64,000 nucleotides of DNA, from the NCBI GenBank assembly GCA_038235165.1, contig JBBSUG010000014.1, forward strand, positions 57,361 to 121,360, read 5' to 3'. This DNA comes from GCA-002050365 sp038235165. GTDB lineage: Bacteria > Acidobacteriota > Blastocatellia > Pyrinomonadales > Pyrinomonadaceae. Below are positions 1 to 7,339 of this stretch, one piece after another (positions within the stretch are counted from its first letter, which is position 1; every line of letters begins with the position of its first letter). The notes under the pieces are model-generated. The model did no database searches. It saw nothing but the letters and a program-made list of their open reading frames with translations, and had not been told where the DNA came from. The position numbers were made by a program, and so were the translations under genes.

Positions 1-605
1 AACGATTTGGTAACTTCGATGCCGTTCGCTTCGTCGCGCAAAACAAAATCTATTTTTTGCGTCTGACCTTCGGCAATATTGACGGTATCTTCGGTCGCAG
101 AAACCTGATAATTGCGCTGATTTAGAATAGAATCGAGATTTGCATCGCCGGTTGAAAGACGAAACGGCAACGCCCGCGGATTGCGGTTCAAGGCTTCGGG
201 CGGAATCAATTCAAGCGGTTTTTCATTGTCTTTAGTCGAGCCGTCGGCGTAGAGCGGTTTTCCTTCGGGATTTCTTTCGGAAACATTTTTGAGCAAAACC
301 CAACTCGTCGCCACCGCGCCTTTCGAATCGAGTTTGACCTGATAACGGGGCGTTTTAATCGTGATTTCTTTACCCGGTGTAGTGTCAGGCGCATCCGCAA
401 TCGCTTGCTGTGTTTGAGTTTGCGGCAACTGTACCGGCTGCGTTTCAGTTGCCGGAGTCGCCGGAGCGACGGTTTGCGCCGTATTCGCGTTATCGGTGAC
501 GGGCTTTTTCGGTGCTAAAAAATACTGCCAGGCAAAAAGAAAAGCCATTGAAAGTACCGCTGCCGCAACAAACCGAAGCTGTGTGTTTTGTTTATTATCG
601 CTCAT
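1..605 (-). CDS. yidC: Membrane protein insertase YidC, N-terminal part
   Basis: Inserts and folds inner-membrane proteins with or without SecYEG. The visible 201 residues start at an ATG (cat at 603-605). They open with a short polar segment and one transmembrane helix (about residues 9-27, ending FAWQYFLAPKKP). A Gln/Thr/Pro-rich linker follows, then the start of the periplasmic beta-supersandwich domain typical of Gram-negative YidC. The gene runs off the left edge, so the conserved five-helix core is not visible. It lies downstream of rpmH-rnpA-yidD on the same strand, which is the classical order. The gap to yidD is about 100 bp and contains heptamer repeats. Confidence 0.93.
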   Translation of the reverse strand, partial: MSDNKQNTQLRFVAAAVLSMAFLFAWQYFLAPKKPVTDNANTAQTVAPATPATETQPVQLPQTQTQQAIADAPDTTPGKEITIKTPRYQVKLDSKGAVATSWVLLKNVSERNPEGKPLYADGSTKDNEKPLELIPPEALNRNPRALPFRLSTGDANLDSILNQRNYQVSATEDTVNIAEGQTQKIDFVLRDEANGIEVTKS

Positions 606-612
606 TTTTACA

Positions 613-640
613 TTTTGGATTTTAAGTTTTAGATTTTGGA
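613..640. repeat. Heptamer short tandem repeat (TTTTGGA-type)
   Basis: Four consecutive 7-bp units: TTTTGGA, TTTTAAG, TTTTAGA, TTTTGGA, in the gap between yidD and yidC. It is one of a family of heptameric tracts in this window, each with its own unit. Confidence 0.6.
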
Positions 641-707
641 ATTAAGAATAAGAACGAGTTTTTAATCCGCAGCTTCAATCTGAAATCCACAATTCTAACA
701 TGTAAAA

Positions 708-917
708 TCACATAACCGGATCGTGACCGCCTTTACAAAAAGGCTGACACCGTAGAATACGTTTTGTTCCCAGCCAGGTTCCGCGAAGTGCGCCGTGTTT
801 TTCCACCGCCTGTTTCGTATATTCCGAACAGGACGGGGTAAAACGGCACGAAGGCGGCAAAAAAGGCGAAATCCACGTCTGGTAAAGCCGCAAAAAATCT
901 AATACTAAAAACTTCAT
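708..917 (-). CDS. yidD: Membrane protein insertion efficiency factor YidD
   Basis: Small (69 aa) membrane-associated protein that assists YidC/Sec-dependent insertion. It has the family signature: an amphipathic N-terminus (LRLYQTWISPFLPPSCRF), then PSCSEYTKQAVEKHG and a Cys-containing end (RCQPFCKGGHDPV). Full length for the family. Its ATG overlaps the rnpA stop by four bases (ATGA), implying translational coupling. It sits between rnpA and yidC as in most bacteria. Confidence 0.95.
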   Translation of the reverse strand: MKFLVLDFLRLYQTWISPFLPPSCRFTPSCSEYTKQAVEKHGALRGTWLGTKRILRCQPFCKGGHDPVM

Positions 918-1471
918 TTTGCTGTTGCTTCGACGTTTTTTTCGCCTTGTCTAGTTGTTCGTTCAAAAATTTTTACTTTCTCGATGATCTGTCGAAACTC
1001 CTTTAAAGGCTCTTCGAGCTTAACGCGAAGCAAGTATCGGCGGGCATTCAAAACCCAGTCGAATTTTGTTTCCAGTTCATTGAGTTCGGCACGGCTCAGA
1101 CGAAACGCTTCACGAAGCAGACGTTTCGCTCTGTTTCGCTGAACGGCGTTGCCGACGGCTTTTTTGGAAGCCGTAATGCCGAGCCGCTGAAATCCGGTTG
1201 ACGACGGGGTGATAAACACCGTCATCAAACGTCCTTCAAAACGCTTTCCCCCTGCATAAACACGGCGAAATTCGCCCGGTTTTCGCAACCGTGACTGTTT
1301 CGGCAGAGAAAAGTTTAATAATGATGAACCGTTAATCGCTTGCGTCCTTTCGCCCGTCGGCGTTTGATTACGTTGCGTCCGTTCTTGGTCGCCATTCTTG
1401 CGCGAAATCCGTGTTTCTTGGCGCGGCGGCGGTTGTTTGGTTGAAATGTTCTTTTTGGCATAGTTGTCCAT
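914..1471 (-). CDS. rnpA: Ribonuclease P protein component with N-terminal extension overlapping rpmH
   Basis: Protein subunit of RNase P, which matures tRNA 5' ends. The conserved part starts around residue 55 (LPKQSRLRKPGEFRRVYAGG) and includes the RNR-type motif (GNAVQRNRAKRLLREAFR). No ATG, GTG or TTG occurs in frame between the end of rpmH and this conserved N-terminus; the first TTG lies inside it. The frame is open through the whole of rpmH up to ATG 1471, ten bases upstream of the rpmH ATG. I therefore start it at 1471, giving 185 aa against roughly 110-130 for the family. A TTG at 1483 is possible but would leave almost no leader after the predicted transcription start. The roughly 50-residue extension is basic and Gln/Thr-rich, as expected for an out-of-frame reading of rpmH. 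Rare ATT initiation or -1 frameshifting from rpmH are alternatives. Confidence 0.85.
   Translation of the reverse strand: MDNYAKKNISTKQPPPRQETRISRKNGDQERTQRNQTPTGERTQAINGSSLLNFSLPKQSRLRKPGEFRRVYAGGKRFEGRLMTVFITPSSTGFQRLGITASKKAVGNAVQRNRAKRLLREAFRLSRAELNELETKFDWVLNARRYLLRVKLEEPLKEFRQIIEKVKIFERTTRQGEKNVEATAK
1315..1461 (-). CDS. rpmH: 50S ribosomal protein L34, nested in rnpA
   Basis: 48-residue L34, a basic protein of the large ribosomal subunit. It reads MPKRTFQPNNRRRAKKHGF, then FRARMATKNGRNVIKRRR, then AKGRKRLTV, an essentially perfect family match. It lies entirely inside the rnpA frame, in the +1 register. Shine-Dalgarno-like GAGAGG ends ten bases upstream of the ATG. The same purine stretch abuts the rnpA ATG at 1471, so the two starts probably share one ribosome-binding region. 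It is first in the operon with rnpA, yidD and yidC. Confidence 0.95.
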   Translation of the reverse strand: MPKRTFQPNNRRRAKKHGFRARMATKNGRNVIKRRRAKGRKRLTVHHY

Positions 1472-1497
1472 CCTCTCACTCAAAAGTGAAAACTTTT

Positions 1498-1526
1498 ATT
1501 TTATGTGCGATTTGCCTTTATGTCAA
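1498..1526 (-). promoter_or_regulatory. Sigma-70-type promoter of rpmH-rnpA-yidD-yidC
   Basis: On the minus strand there is TTGACA (1521-1526), a 17-base spacer, then TAAAAT (1498-1503). Transcription would begin near 1491, leaving about 20 bases before the rnpA ATG (1471) and 30 before the rpmH ATG (1461). It would leave only about 8 bases before the TTG at 1483. Confidence 0.75.
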
Positions 1527-1577
1527 AACGTGAGGGGATTTTGTTGACATTTGTTATAGTTTCGCAACCATCAGGCT

Positions 1578-2177
1578 TTATTTTGTAATAATTTTGCGCC
1601 CTTCAATTTCGTATTTTCCTTCGACGATCATTTTTACGGCTTCAATGTAAAGAGTGTGTTCGTGTTCCAATATTCGCGCTGCCAAAGTTTCGGTTGTATC
1701 GTCATCTCTCACCTGAACAATCTTTTGCGCGATGATTGCGCCGTGATCGAGGTCTTCGTCAACAAAATGAACGGTGCAGCCGGAAACTTTCACGCCGTAA
1801 TCAATCGCCTGTTTCTGCGCGTCCAAACCTTTAAAACTCGGCAGCAGACTCGGATGAATATTGACGATTTTGTTCAGAAAAGCGCGAACAAATTCTTTCG
1901 ACAAAAGCCGCATATAACCGGCGAGACAAACTAATTCGACATCTCGCTTTTGAAGTTCGGCGATAATTTCCGCGTCGTGGTCGGCGCGTTTGCGCCCGTT
2001 TTTTTCGATGATAAGCGTTTTAATGCCGCACGATTGCGCTTTTTCCAAACCGGGCGCATCGGCTTTGTCGCTGATGACGACCGCGATTGCGGAATCGGGA
2101 ATAATTCCGCTATTGACAGCTTCGGCAATCGCCGACATATTCGAACCGCGTCCTGAAATTAAGATGCCGATTTTCAT
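1578..2177 (-). CDS. purN: Phosphoribosylglycinamide formyltransferase
   Basis: Transfers the formyl group of 10-formyl-THF to GAR in purine synthesis (cytosol). 199 aa, the normal PurN size. It has the N-terminal glycine loop ILISGRGSNMSAI, the catalytic-region Asn-His pair in VNIHPSLLPSF, and the HxxxxxLDxG-type motif seen as VHFVDEDLDHGAII. The ATG is two bases after the nadE stop, so the two are probably co-transcribed. It ends about 90 bp upstream of the rpmH promoter region. Confidence 0.95.
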   Translation of the reverse strand: MKIGILISGRGSNMSAIAEAVNSGIIPDSAIAVVISDKADAPGLEKAQSCGIKTLIIEKNGRKRADHDAEIIAELQKRDVELVCLAGYMRLLSKEFVRAFLNKIVNIHPSLLPSFKGLDAQKQAIDYGVKVSGCTVHFVDEDLDHGAIIAQKIVQVRDDDTTETLAARILEHEHTLYIEAVKMIVEGKYEIEGRKIITK

Positions 2178-2179
2178 TT

Positions 2180-3841
2180 TTATTTGGGATTTCTCCGATA
2201 TTTGTGCGTCACGGGACGACGGCGACCGATGCCGATGGCGTTTTTGGAAATTATCAACGTCGGCGGCAATTGGCGGCGTTTGAATTCGTTCGCCGGAGAT
2301 TCGACTTTGTTGAGCAGATTATAAACTAATTCCGGGTTATGTCCGGCGGCGATGATTTCCTGCGGCGAAAATTTATCTTCAAAATACAATTTTAAAATCG
2401 GGTCCATCAATTCGTACGGCGGCAGCGAATCTTGATCGAATTGGTTCGGCGCGAGTTCGGCGGATGGTGCTTTTTCGATAATTTCATTCGGGATTATTTC
2501 GCGTCCTGCGCTTTCGTTGATGTGGCGCGACAGGGCATAAACTTCTGTTTTCAGCACGTCGCCGATGACCGCTAACCCTCCGTTTGTGTCGCCGTAAAGC
2601 GTGCAGTAGCCGACGGCGAGTTCCGATTTGTTGCCGGTGGCTAAAACAAGTCTGCCTTCAGCATTCGAAACGCTCATTAGAATCACGCCTCTGAGCCGCG
2701 ACTGCATATTTTCCGCCGCCAGATTTTCGCCGCCGTGCGTCGGCTTATGAAGATTTAATTGTTTGAGCAAAATTTCAAAAGTATCGGAAATCGGTTCGAG
2801 ACGCGAATCGCAGCCGAGATTTTCGATCAATTTTTGTGAGTGTGAAATGCTCCCTTCCGATGAAAACGGCGACGGCATCATCACGCATAAAACATTTTCC
2901 GCGCCTATCGCTTCAGCGGCGAGTGCGGCGACAATCGCCGAATCAATGCCGCCGGACAAACCGAGAACGGCTTTGGTAAAACGGTTTTTCGACGCATAAT
3001 CTTTGATTCCCAAAACCAGAGCCTGCCGAATCGCTTCGAGTTCGCCGCCCGTAATGCCGCGCGAATCGGGTTTTCGCACATCCAACTCAACCGTTTCGAC
3101 AAACTCTTCAAACGCCGCCGCCTGCAAAATGATGTCGCCTTCTTCGTCGGCAATTAAACTCGCGCCATCGAAAATTATGCCGTCGTTGCCGCCGACGAGA
3201 TTGACGAAAACAATCGGTGTTTTCTGTTGCTTCGCACGATGCGCGACCATATCGCAGCGCAGTTTGATTTTCCCCTTGTTATAGGGCGAGGCATTGACGG
3301 CGACGATCAAGTCCGCACCGCGCATAATCAGTTCGTCTGCCGGGTCAACGTCGTAAAGTCTCTGTTTCCAAAAGGTTTTATCGTTCCAGAAATCTTCGCA
3401 AACGACAACACCGATGTTTTGCCCGCCGATTTCAAACATTTTTCGCACTTCGGAAGGTTCAAAATAGCGCGGATCGTCGAAAACATCATATTCCGGCAGT
3501 AAAGTTTTGTCGGCAAAACCGAGCAGTTTCCCGTCGTGAATCACCGCCGCCGAATTAAAAAGCCTACGCCCGTCGGTTTCTTCGTTACGCCGAATCGTGC
3601 CGACGACGACGGTTAATCCGGTTGATGCGTCAATGATTTTTTGCAGATGTTCGTCGGCAGTTTCGATAATATCTTTGTCCAAAAACCAATCCTGCGAAGT
3701 GTAGCCGTGCGTGACGACTTCCGGCAAAACAAGCAAATCGGATTTATCTTCCTTCGCTTTTTCGATTGCCGCTAAAATTTTGGCGACATTGCCTTCAAAG
3801 TCGCCGTTCGTTGAGTTGATTTGTCCGATGGTTACTTTCAT
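2180..3841 (-). CDS. nadE: Glutamine-dependent NAD+ synthetase
   Basis: Final step of NAD biosynthesis: amidates deamido-NAD using glutamine. 553 aa in two domains. The N-terminal nitrilase-type glutaminase (about 1-250) has the catalytic Glu in LLVLPEVV, a Lys in DKTLLPEYD and the Cys in GVVVCEDFW. The C-terminal synthetase has the PP-loop LGLSGGIDSA (near residue 295) and the ATP/NaAD-binding stretch ATGNKSELAVGY. Ends with the RRP-containing basic tail usual in the family. Its ATG overlaps the upstream gene stop by four bases. Confidence 0.96.
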   Translation of the reverse strand: MKVTIGQINSTNGDFEGNVAKILAAIEKAKEDKSDLLVLPEVVTHGYTSQDWFLDKDIIETADEHLQKIIDASTGLTVVVGTIRRNEETDGRRLFNSAAVIHDGKLLGFADKTLLPEYDVFDDPRYFEPSEVRKMFEIGGQNIGVVVCEDFWNDKTFWKQRLYDVDPADELIMRGADLIVAVNASPYNKGKIKLRCDMVAHRAKQQKTPIVFVNLVGGNDGIIFDGASLIADEEGDIILQAAAFEEFVETVELDVRKPDSRGITGGELEAIRQALVLGIKDYASKNRFTKAVLGLSGGIDSAIVAALAAEAIGAENVLCVMMPSPFSSEGSISHSQKLIENLGCDSRLEPISDTFEILLKQLNLHKPTHGGENLAAENMQSRLRGVILMSVSNAEGRLVLATGNKSELAVGYCTLYGDTNGGLAVIGDVLKTEVYALSRHINESAGREIIPNEIIEKAPSAELAPNQFDQDSLPPYELMDPILKLYFEDKFSPQEIIAAGHNPELVYNLLNKVESPANEFKRRQLPPTLIISKNAIGIGRRRPVTHKYRRNPK

Positions 3842-4278
3842 TTCTGTTTCATTAATTTAACATAATCTCTGCCGCCATTTTCCAACATTTTCTTGAGATA
3901 TTCCACTGAGTCTTGGGACGGACAAAGATAGACTGCTTCGAGAAATTCTCTCGGCGGCTGATAAAAATGTGTATTCATATAATGAGTAATTAGTTCTGGA
4001 GAAACATATATTCTTCCGTTTCCCAGAATGAAAATATTCGAAATTCCTTTTTCTCCTGAAAATTCAAATTGAAATTGACACAAATTACATTGGTGAAATC
4101 CCATAAACATACTGAAATGCCACGGCTTTTTTCTAAATTCGCCGAGCTTAAAATAAATATCTCTGGAAATAGTTCCAGTTGAGAATTCTTTACCTTTTTC
4201 AAGCCAACCGATGGCGGTAAGACTATTACTATACTCTTCACCAAAATAGTTACATTTAGTTAAATCTTCAAACCACAT
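3838..4278 (-). CDS. Hypothetical protein with CxxC motif
   Basis: 146 aa and soluble, with no signal peptide. It has one possible metal knuckle (HQCNLCQF, about residue 65) and a conserved-looking segment (IYVSPELITHYMNTHFYQPP) followed by EFLEAVYLCP. The layout resembles an uncharacterised bacterial family with a FEDLT start and a CxxC, possibly DUF7919, but I cannot confirm this. The stop overlaps the nadE start by four bases (ATGA), so it is first in the operon with nadE-purN, although no functional link is apparent. Confidence 0.6.
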   Translation of the reverse strand: MWFEDLTKCNYFGEEYSNSLTAIGWLEKGKEFSTGTISRDIYFKLGEFRKKPWHFSMFMGFHQCNLCQFQFEFSGEKGISNIFILGNGRIYVSPELITHYMNTHFYQPPREFLEAVYLCPSQDSVEYLKKMLENGGRDYVKLMKQK

Positions 4279-4298
4279 AAATTAAATTCGTAGAGATT

Positions 4299-4610
4299 CT
4301 AACCAAAAATAGCAGATAAATCTCTTGAACCGTGAAGCAAACGAATAATCTCTATTACTTCATCGCCGACCGTGTAATAAATTTGATAATTATGAAAGTT
4401 TTTGACCAGAGTCATTCGAACATTCGGGATTTTGGAATGTTTGAATTCGCGGACACTTCCGAGAAACGGGTTTTAGCAAAGTATTTCGATACTGTCTTCA
4501 ACTGCGACCAAAAAATGAACGGCAATATCCAAATTTTCTTCGCCCATGAAGACAAAACATTCTTCAATATCACGTTCGGCTTGCGGCTTTTTCCTTATTT
4601 CAAAACTCAT
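4299..4610 (-). pseudogene. parE: ParE/RelE-family toxin with internal stop codon
   Basis: Starting at ATG 4610 (ATGA overlap with the antitoxin), the frame gives MSFEIRKKPQAERDIEE and continues to EDSIEILC, where TAA (4473-4475) interrupts it. The same frame then continues without a shift as NPFLGSVREF, NVRMTLVKNFHNYQIYYTV, EIIRLLHGSRDLSAIF and a natural stop TAG at 4299-4301. The second half is the conserved ParE strand-and-tail region. One base change (for example AAA to TAA) would restore a toxin of about 103 residues. The toxin is therefore probably inactive, unless the stop is a sequencing error or is read through. Confidence 0.8.
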
Positions 4611-4873
4611 TTTTTCGCTTTTTGCTGAATGCGTTTTATTCCGCGTTCTTTGATGCGCTCAAAATCTTTTTTGGTTAGGGGAGTTGCATTTCCGCTTTCC
4701 AAGCCTTTTAGAATCAGTGTTTCGAGTTTTCTTTCCTGTCTGTCCTTTAAATAATTTCGAGCCAGATCACGAAAAAACTCACTCGTATTTCCGTAACCGT
4801 CCGTTGCTATTACTTCCTCAATTTCAGCTTTCATCGTATCGGGAAGCGAAATGTTTAATGTTGTTATCGCCAT
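4607..4873 (-). CDS. parD: ParD-like type II antitoxin
   Basis: 88 aa. The N-terminal ribbon-helix-helix (ITTLNISLPDTMKAEIEEV, then DGYGNTSEFFRDLARNYL) is typical of ParD/CopG antitoxins that bind DNA as dimers. A flexible charged C-terminus would wrap the toxin. A strong AGGAG lies upstream of the ATG. Four-base overlap with the toxin frame. A palindrome about 45 bp upstream is a candidate autoregulatory operator. The antitoxin frame is intact although its toxin is interrupted. Confidence 0.85.
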   Translation of the reverse strand: MAITTLNISLPDTMKAEIEEVIATDGYGNTSEFFRDLARNYLKDRQERKLETLILKGLESGNATPLTKKDFERIKERGIKRIQQKAKK

Positions 4874-4915
4874 ACTTTGTAAAACTCCTCAGTTCATTAA
4901 TTAAAGCTGACATTT

Positions 4916-4932
4916 TTGACAACAGTTGTCAA
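4916..4932. promoter_or_regulatory. Palindrome upstream of parD, candidate operator
   Basis: Perfect 8-bp inverted repeat with a one-base centre: TTGACAAC A GTTGTCAA. It lies in the 5' region of the antitoxin gene, where ribbon-helix-helix antitoxins usually bind. Binding is inferred from position only. Confidence 0.4.
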
Positions 4933-5035
4933 TAGTTGTTTCCAACGCTCGTAAATAACGGTTTTGGTCAGTGCGTAATAATCGGCAAAAGGTCGCGGAG
5001 GATCTGTTTCAAAATTCAAAAACAGTGCTAAAATA

Positions 5036-5851
5036 TCAAACTTTAGACTCTGGGCTTTGGACTTTGGACTTTTTAATCATCGTCAGTCGGTTGCCGCGTT
5101 CGTTATATTTTACTTCGTCCATTATGTTGTGAATAATCAGCACACCGCGCCCGGAAGTTTTGAAGAGATTTTCAGGGTTGGTCGGGTCGGGAATTTCGGC
5201 GATGTTGAAACCTTCGCCTTCGTCTTCGATGGTAAAACGGGCTTCGGTCGGTGAGACTTCGGCGGAGATTTTGACGATTTTATCAGCGTCAAATTTGTTG
5301 CCGTGTTTGATCGCATTGACGAAGGCTTCGTCTAAAGCGATGAAAAGATTGGAGTTTTCCGCGTCAACGATGCCGTTTTTTTCGACTCGCTTCATTAAGT
5401 AATCCAAAATGCTGTGCATCAGCGAAATCGCCGACGGGAATTCAAATTCGATTTTTTCGCGGATATATTTGACGGCATCGGTTTTATCCACAAACTGAGC
5501 TTTGTAGTTGAGAATTGTTTCAAAAAGATTTTTGAGTTCGGTTTCGTCGAAATTTTCGCGTTTGAAATTGGTCGCGCAAATCTTAAATGCTTTGACGTAA
5601 CTGCGGTCGAAATCTTCCGCAAGTTCGGTCGGCAGACAGGAATCCGCCGCGTCGCCGTTTTTTTCGTCCGCAAAGGCTTTGTCGCCGTCGAGGTCGGTAA
5701 TGACCAAATCAAATTCATCGAAGTTGTCGAGTTCGACGGCTTCCCGGCGGCTTTCCGTAGATTTTACAAGATAACCGATGCGGCTGAAAACTTCGGTCAA
5801 AACCGTTTTCAAGTCGTCGTGGTCATCAACAATTAAAATTTTTTTCTGCAT
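5036..5851 (-). CDS. Response-regulator receiver-like / RsbW-type ATPase hybrid
   Basis: 271 aa. Residues 1-120 look like a receiver domain: acidic pair in ILIVDDHDDL, phospho-acceptor region DLVITDLDGD, and a C-terminal helix (VKAFKICATNFKRENFDETEL). The central strand and Thr/Lys switch region are replaced by a Lys/Asp-rich stretch (DEKNGDAADS). From about residue 140 it has a GHKL anti-sigma-type kinase fold: N-box EAFVNAIKHGN, G1 box IEDEGEGFN, then GRGVLIIHNIMDEVKYN. Such HATPase_c_2 domains phosphorylate anti-anti-sigma factors or bind sigma factors. No partner gene lies nearby. The last dozen codons (KSKVQSPESKV) are encoded by a heptamer repeat, so the tail is probably a recent extension. 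Confidence 0.75.
   Translation of the reverse strand: MQKKILIVDDHDDLKTVLTEVFSRIGYLVKSTESRREAVELDNFDEFDLVITDLDGDKAFADEKNGDAADSCLPTELAEDFDRSYVKAFKICATNFKRENFDETELKNLFETILNYKAQFVDKTDAVKYIREKIEFEFPSAISLMHSILDYLMKRVEKNGIVDAENSNLFIALDEAFVNAIKHGNKFDADKIVKISAEVSPTEARFTIEDEGEGFNIAEIPDPTNPENLFKTSGRGVLIIHNIMDEVKYNERGNRLTMIKKSKVQSPESKV
5041..5075. repeat. Heptamer short tandem repeat (CTTTGGA-type)
   Basis: Five in-register 7-bp units: CTTTAGA, CTCTGGG, CTTTGGA, CTTTGGA, CTTTTTA. The tract lies inside the 3' end of the hybrid regulator gene and encodes its C-terminal tail. Confidence 0.65.
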
Positions 5852-6187
5852 TTTCGCGCTTCGGTTTTCAAAATGTCGGCTTGTGGCAAAGCCTTTATAA
5901 AAGCTACGTTAAAATAGTTTATTTTGTTGCATACAATAACATAGTTTGCCGAGTTTGCCGAGTTTGCCGAGTTCTCCGAGTTTTAGGAATTAAAGATTTC
6001 AAACCACACAAGCTCGGTAATCTCAGTCAACCGGGCAAATTCAGCAAACTTTTTCCAGCTTATTCGTCCGGTAAAATTTACTTTTCTTATAACTCTATCT
6101 ATACTTCACTAAATATGGGGCTGGAACACACAGGTAATTGTACATTGTGCCCAGTGTGATAAAAAATTTTGGAGTAATTATAATCAA
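5852..6187. other. Intergenic region between divergent genes
   Basis: About 336 bp between the hybrid regulator (minus) and the lipoprotein (plus), so it must hold promoters for both. The only clear structure is the nonamer repeat at 5943-5987. A plus-strand open frame here has no ribosome-binding site and reads through the repeat, so I do not call it a gene. Confidence 0.5.
5943..5987. repeat. Nonamer tandem repeat (AGTTTGCCG)
   Basis: Three exact AGTTTGCCG units, then AGTTCTCCG and AGTTTTAGG, all in 9-bp register. It resembles the heptamer tracts elsewhere in the window but has a 9-bp period. Confidence 0.65.
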
Positions 6188-6766
6188 ATGAATTTAAGTA
6201 TTAAAAATAAAGTCATCGTTGGAATTCTGCTTGTTTTGACGCTTTTAAGTTTTGCGTGCGAAAAAAAAGCGGAAGCAGTCAAAGCGCAAACGCCGACCGA
6301 AGCATATAAATCGCTTTACGCGGCGGTCAAAAGCAAAAATGCCGATGCCGTTAAACAAACAGTATCAGACAACACCCACGGTTTGGCTGAATTTATGGCG
6401 GCACAGCAGAAGCAGCCGGTCGAAAAAATTTACGAAAACGGTTTCACGGCGACGACCTTTTCGCCGACCTTACCGGAAATGCGTGATGAGCGGATAAAAG
6501 ATAAATTCGGCGCACTCGAAGTCTTTAACGCCAAAGATAACCGCTGGGAAGATTTACCTTTTATATTCGAGGACGGCGGTTGGAAACTCGCTGTCGGAGA
6601 TGTTTTTAAAAACACCTATACATCACCGGGTGAAGGACAGGCAGAATTTGAACGACGGTCTTCGGGCAGCGATAATATGATGATGCAGATGAATTCCAAT
6701 ACTCCCGCCAACACATCGGCTAATAAAATGAACGCGATGCCGCCGGTTAATAAAGCGAAAAAATGA
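6188..6766 (+). CDS. Predicted lipoprotein
   Basis: 192 aa. The N-terminal hydrophobic signal ends in a lipobox (LLSFAC, Cys about residue 24), so it is probably lipid-anchored. The mature part begins with a helical segment (PTEAYKSLYAAVKSKNADAV) like the DUF4878/NTF2-like lipoproteins. A compact C-terminal domain (WEDLPFIFEDGGWKLAVGD) follows, then a Met/Asn/Pro-rich disordered tail. Function is unknown. Its stop overlaps the next gene by four bases. Confidence 0.7.
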   Translation: MNLSIKNKVIVGILLVLTLLSFACEKKAEAVKAQTPTEAYKSLYAAVKSKNADAVKQTVSDNTHGLAEFMAAQQKQPVEKIYENGFTATTFSPTLPEMRDERIKDKFGALEVFNAKDNRWEDLPFIFEDGGWKLAVGDVFKNTYTSPGEGQAEFERRSSGSDNMMMQMNSNTPANTSANKMNAMPPVNKAKK

Positions 6767-7083
6767 TTGACGCACAGCAGATTCGAGAAATTCTGACGCA
6801 ATATAGAAAACACGGCTGGAATTTGAGCCGTGTTTTGCTTTCTCCGGCGACAAGCAAAACATTGTCCGTATCGCTCGAAAACATCTTCGGCGGAGTTGAA
6901 ATTACGTCGTCCGAAATAGATGCGGTGTGGTTTTCCCGCCCTTCGGGCAACAACGGCGAAGCGTGGGAACTGCGCCGTTTGAGCGGAACACCGTTTGCAC
7001 TTTTCGAGGTCTTCGATGCTGACGACGACGAGGAGATTCGGGAAGAAACGCGACAAGAAATGCAAACGCGGCTGGAGAAATGA
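6763..7083 (+). CDS. Hypothetical protein
   Basis: 106 aa, soluble, with no recognisable domain. It begins with a helical segment (AQQIREILTQYRKHGW), then a small alpha/beta stretch (EIDAVWFSRPSGNNGEAWELRRL) and an acidic tail (DADDDEEIREETRQ). The start codon overlaps the lipoprotein stop (ATGA), so the two are translationally coupled. I do not recognise the family. Confidence 0.6.
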   Translation: MIDAQQIREILTQYRKHGWNLSRVLLSPATSKTLSVSLENIFGGVEITSSEIDAVWFSRPSGNNGEAWELRRLSGTPFALFEVFDADDDEEIREETRQEMQTRLEK

Positions 7084-7118
7084 GCATCGTAGCTAACCGA
7101 ATCGGGAATATCGGGGGA

Positions 7119-7274
7119 GTTTTAGTTTTCAGTTCTGGTTTTTAGTTGGTCTTTGTGATCGAAGCATTTGATAATTACGGAAACACACACAGAGTCGGCG
7201 TGTCCAATTTCAACTCTTTCCACCGGGCAAACGGCGATGTTCTTGACCAGCCGAAAACTAAAAATCAAAAACTC
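7119..7274. repeat. Inverted heptamer tracts
   Basis: Left tract 7119-7146 reads GTTTTAG, TTTTCAG, TTCTGGT, TTTTAGT. Right tract 7254-7274 reads AAAACTA, AAAATCA, AAAACTC. The right tract is the reverse-complement theme of the left, so the two could pair across about 110 bp. They fill the gap before the next plus-strand gene. Confidence 0.5.
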
Positions 7275-7339
7275 TCGGGGTGAGGTTGGTTTCCGATTTA
7301 CAAAATTTTGCATTTGTTGCAAAATTACTTTTATAAGAA

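Noticed and set aside
1472..1483. TTG 1483 as the rnpA start
   Set aside because: It would leave about eight bases of leader after the predicted transcription start, and ATG 1471 is available.
5881..6159. 92-codon plus frame in the gap before the lipoprotein
   Set aside because: It translates the nonamer repeat (CRVCRVCRV), has no ribosome-binding site and resembles no protein.
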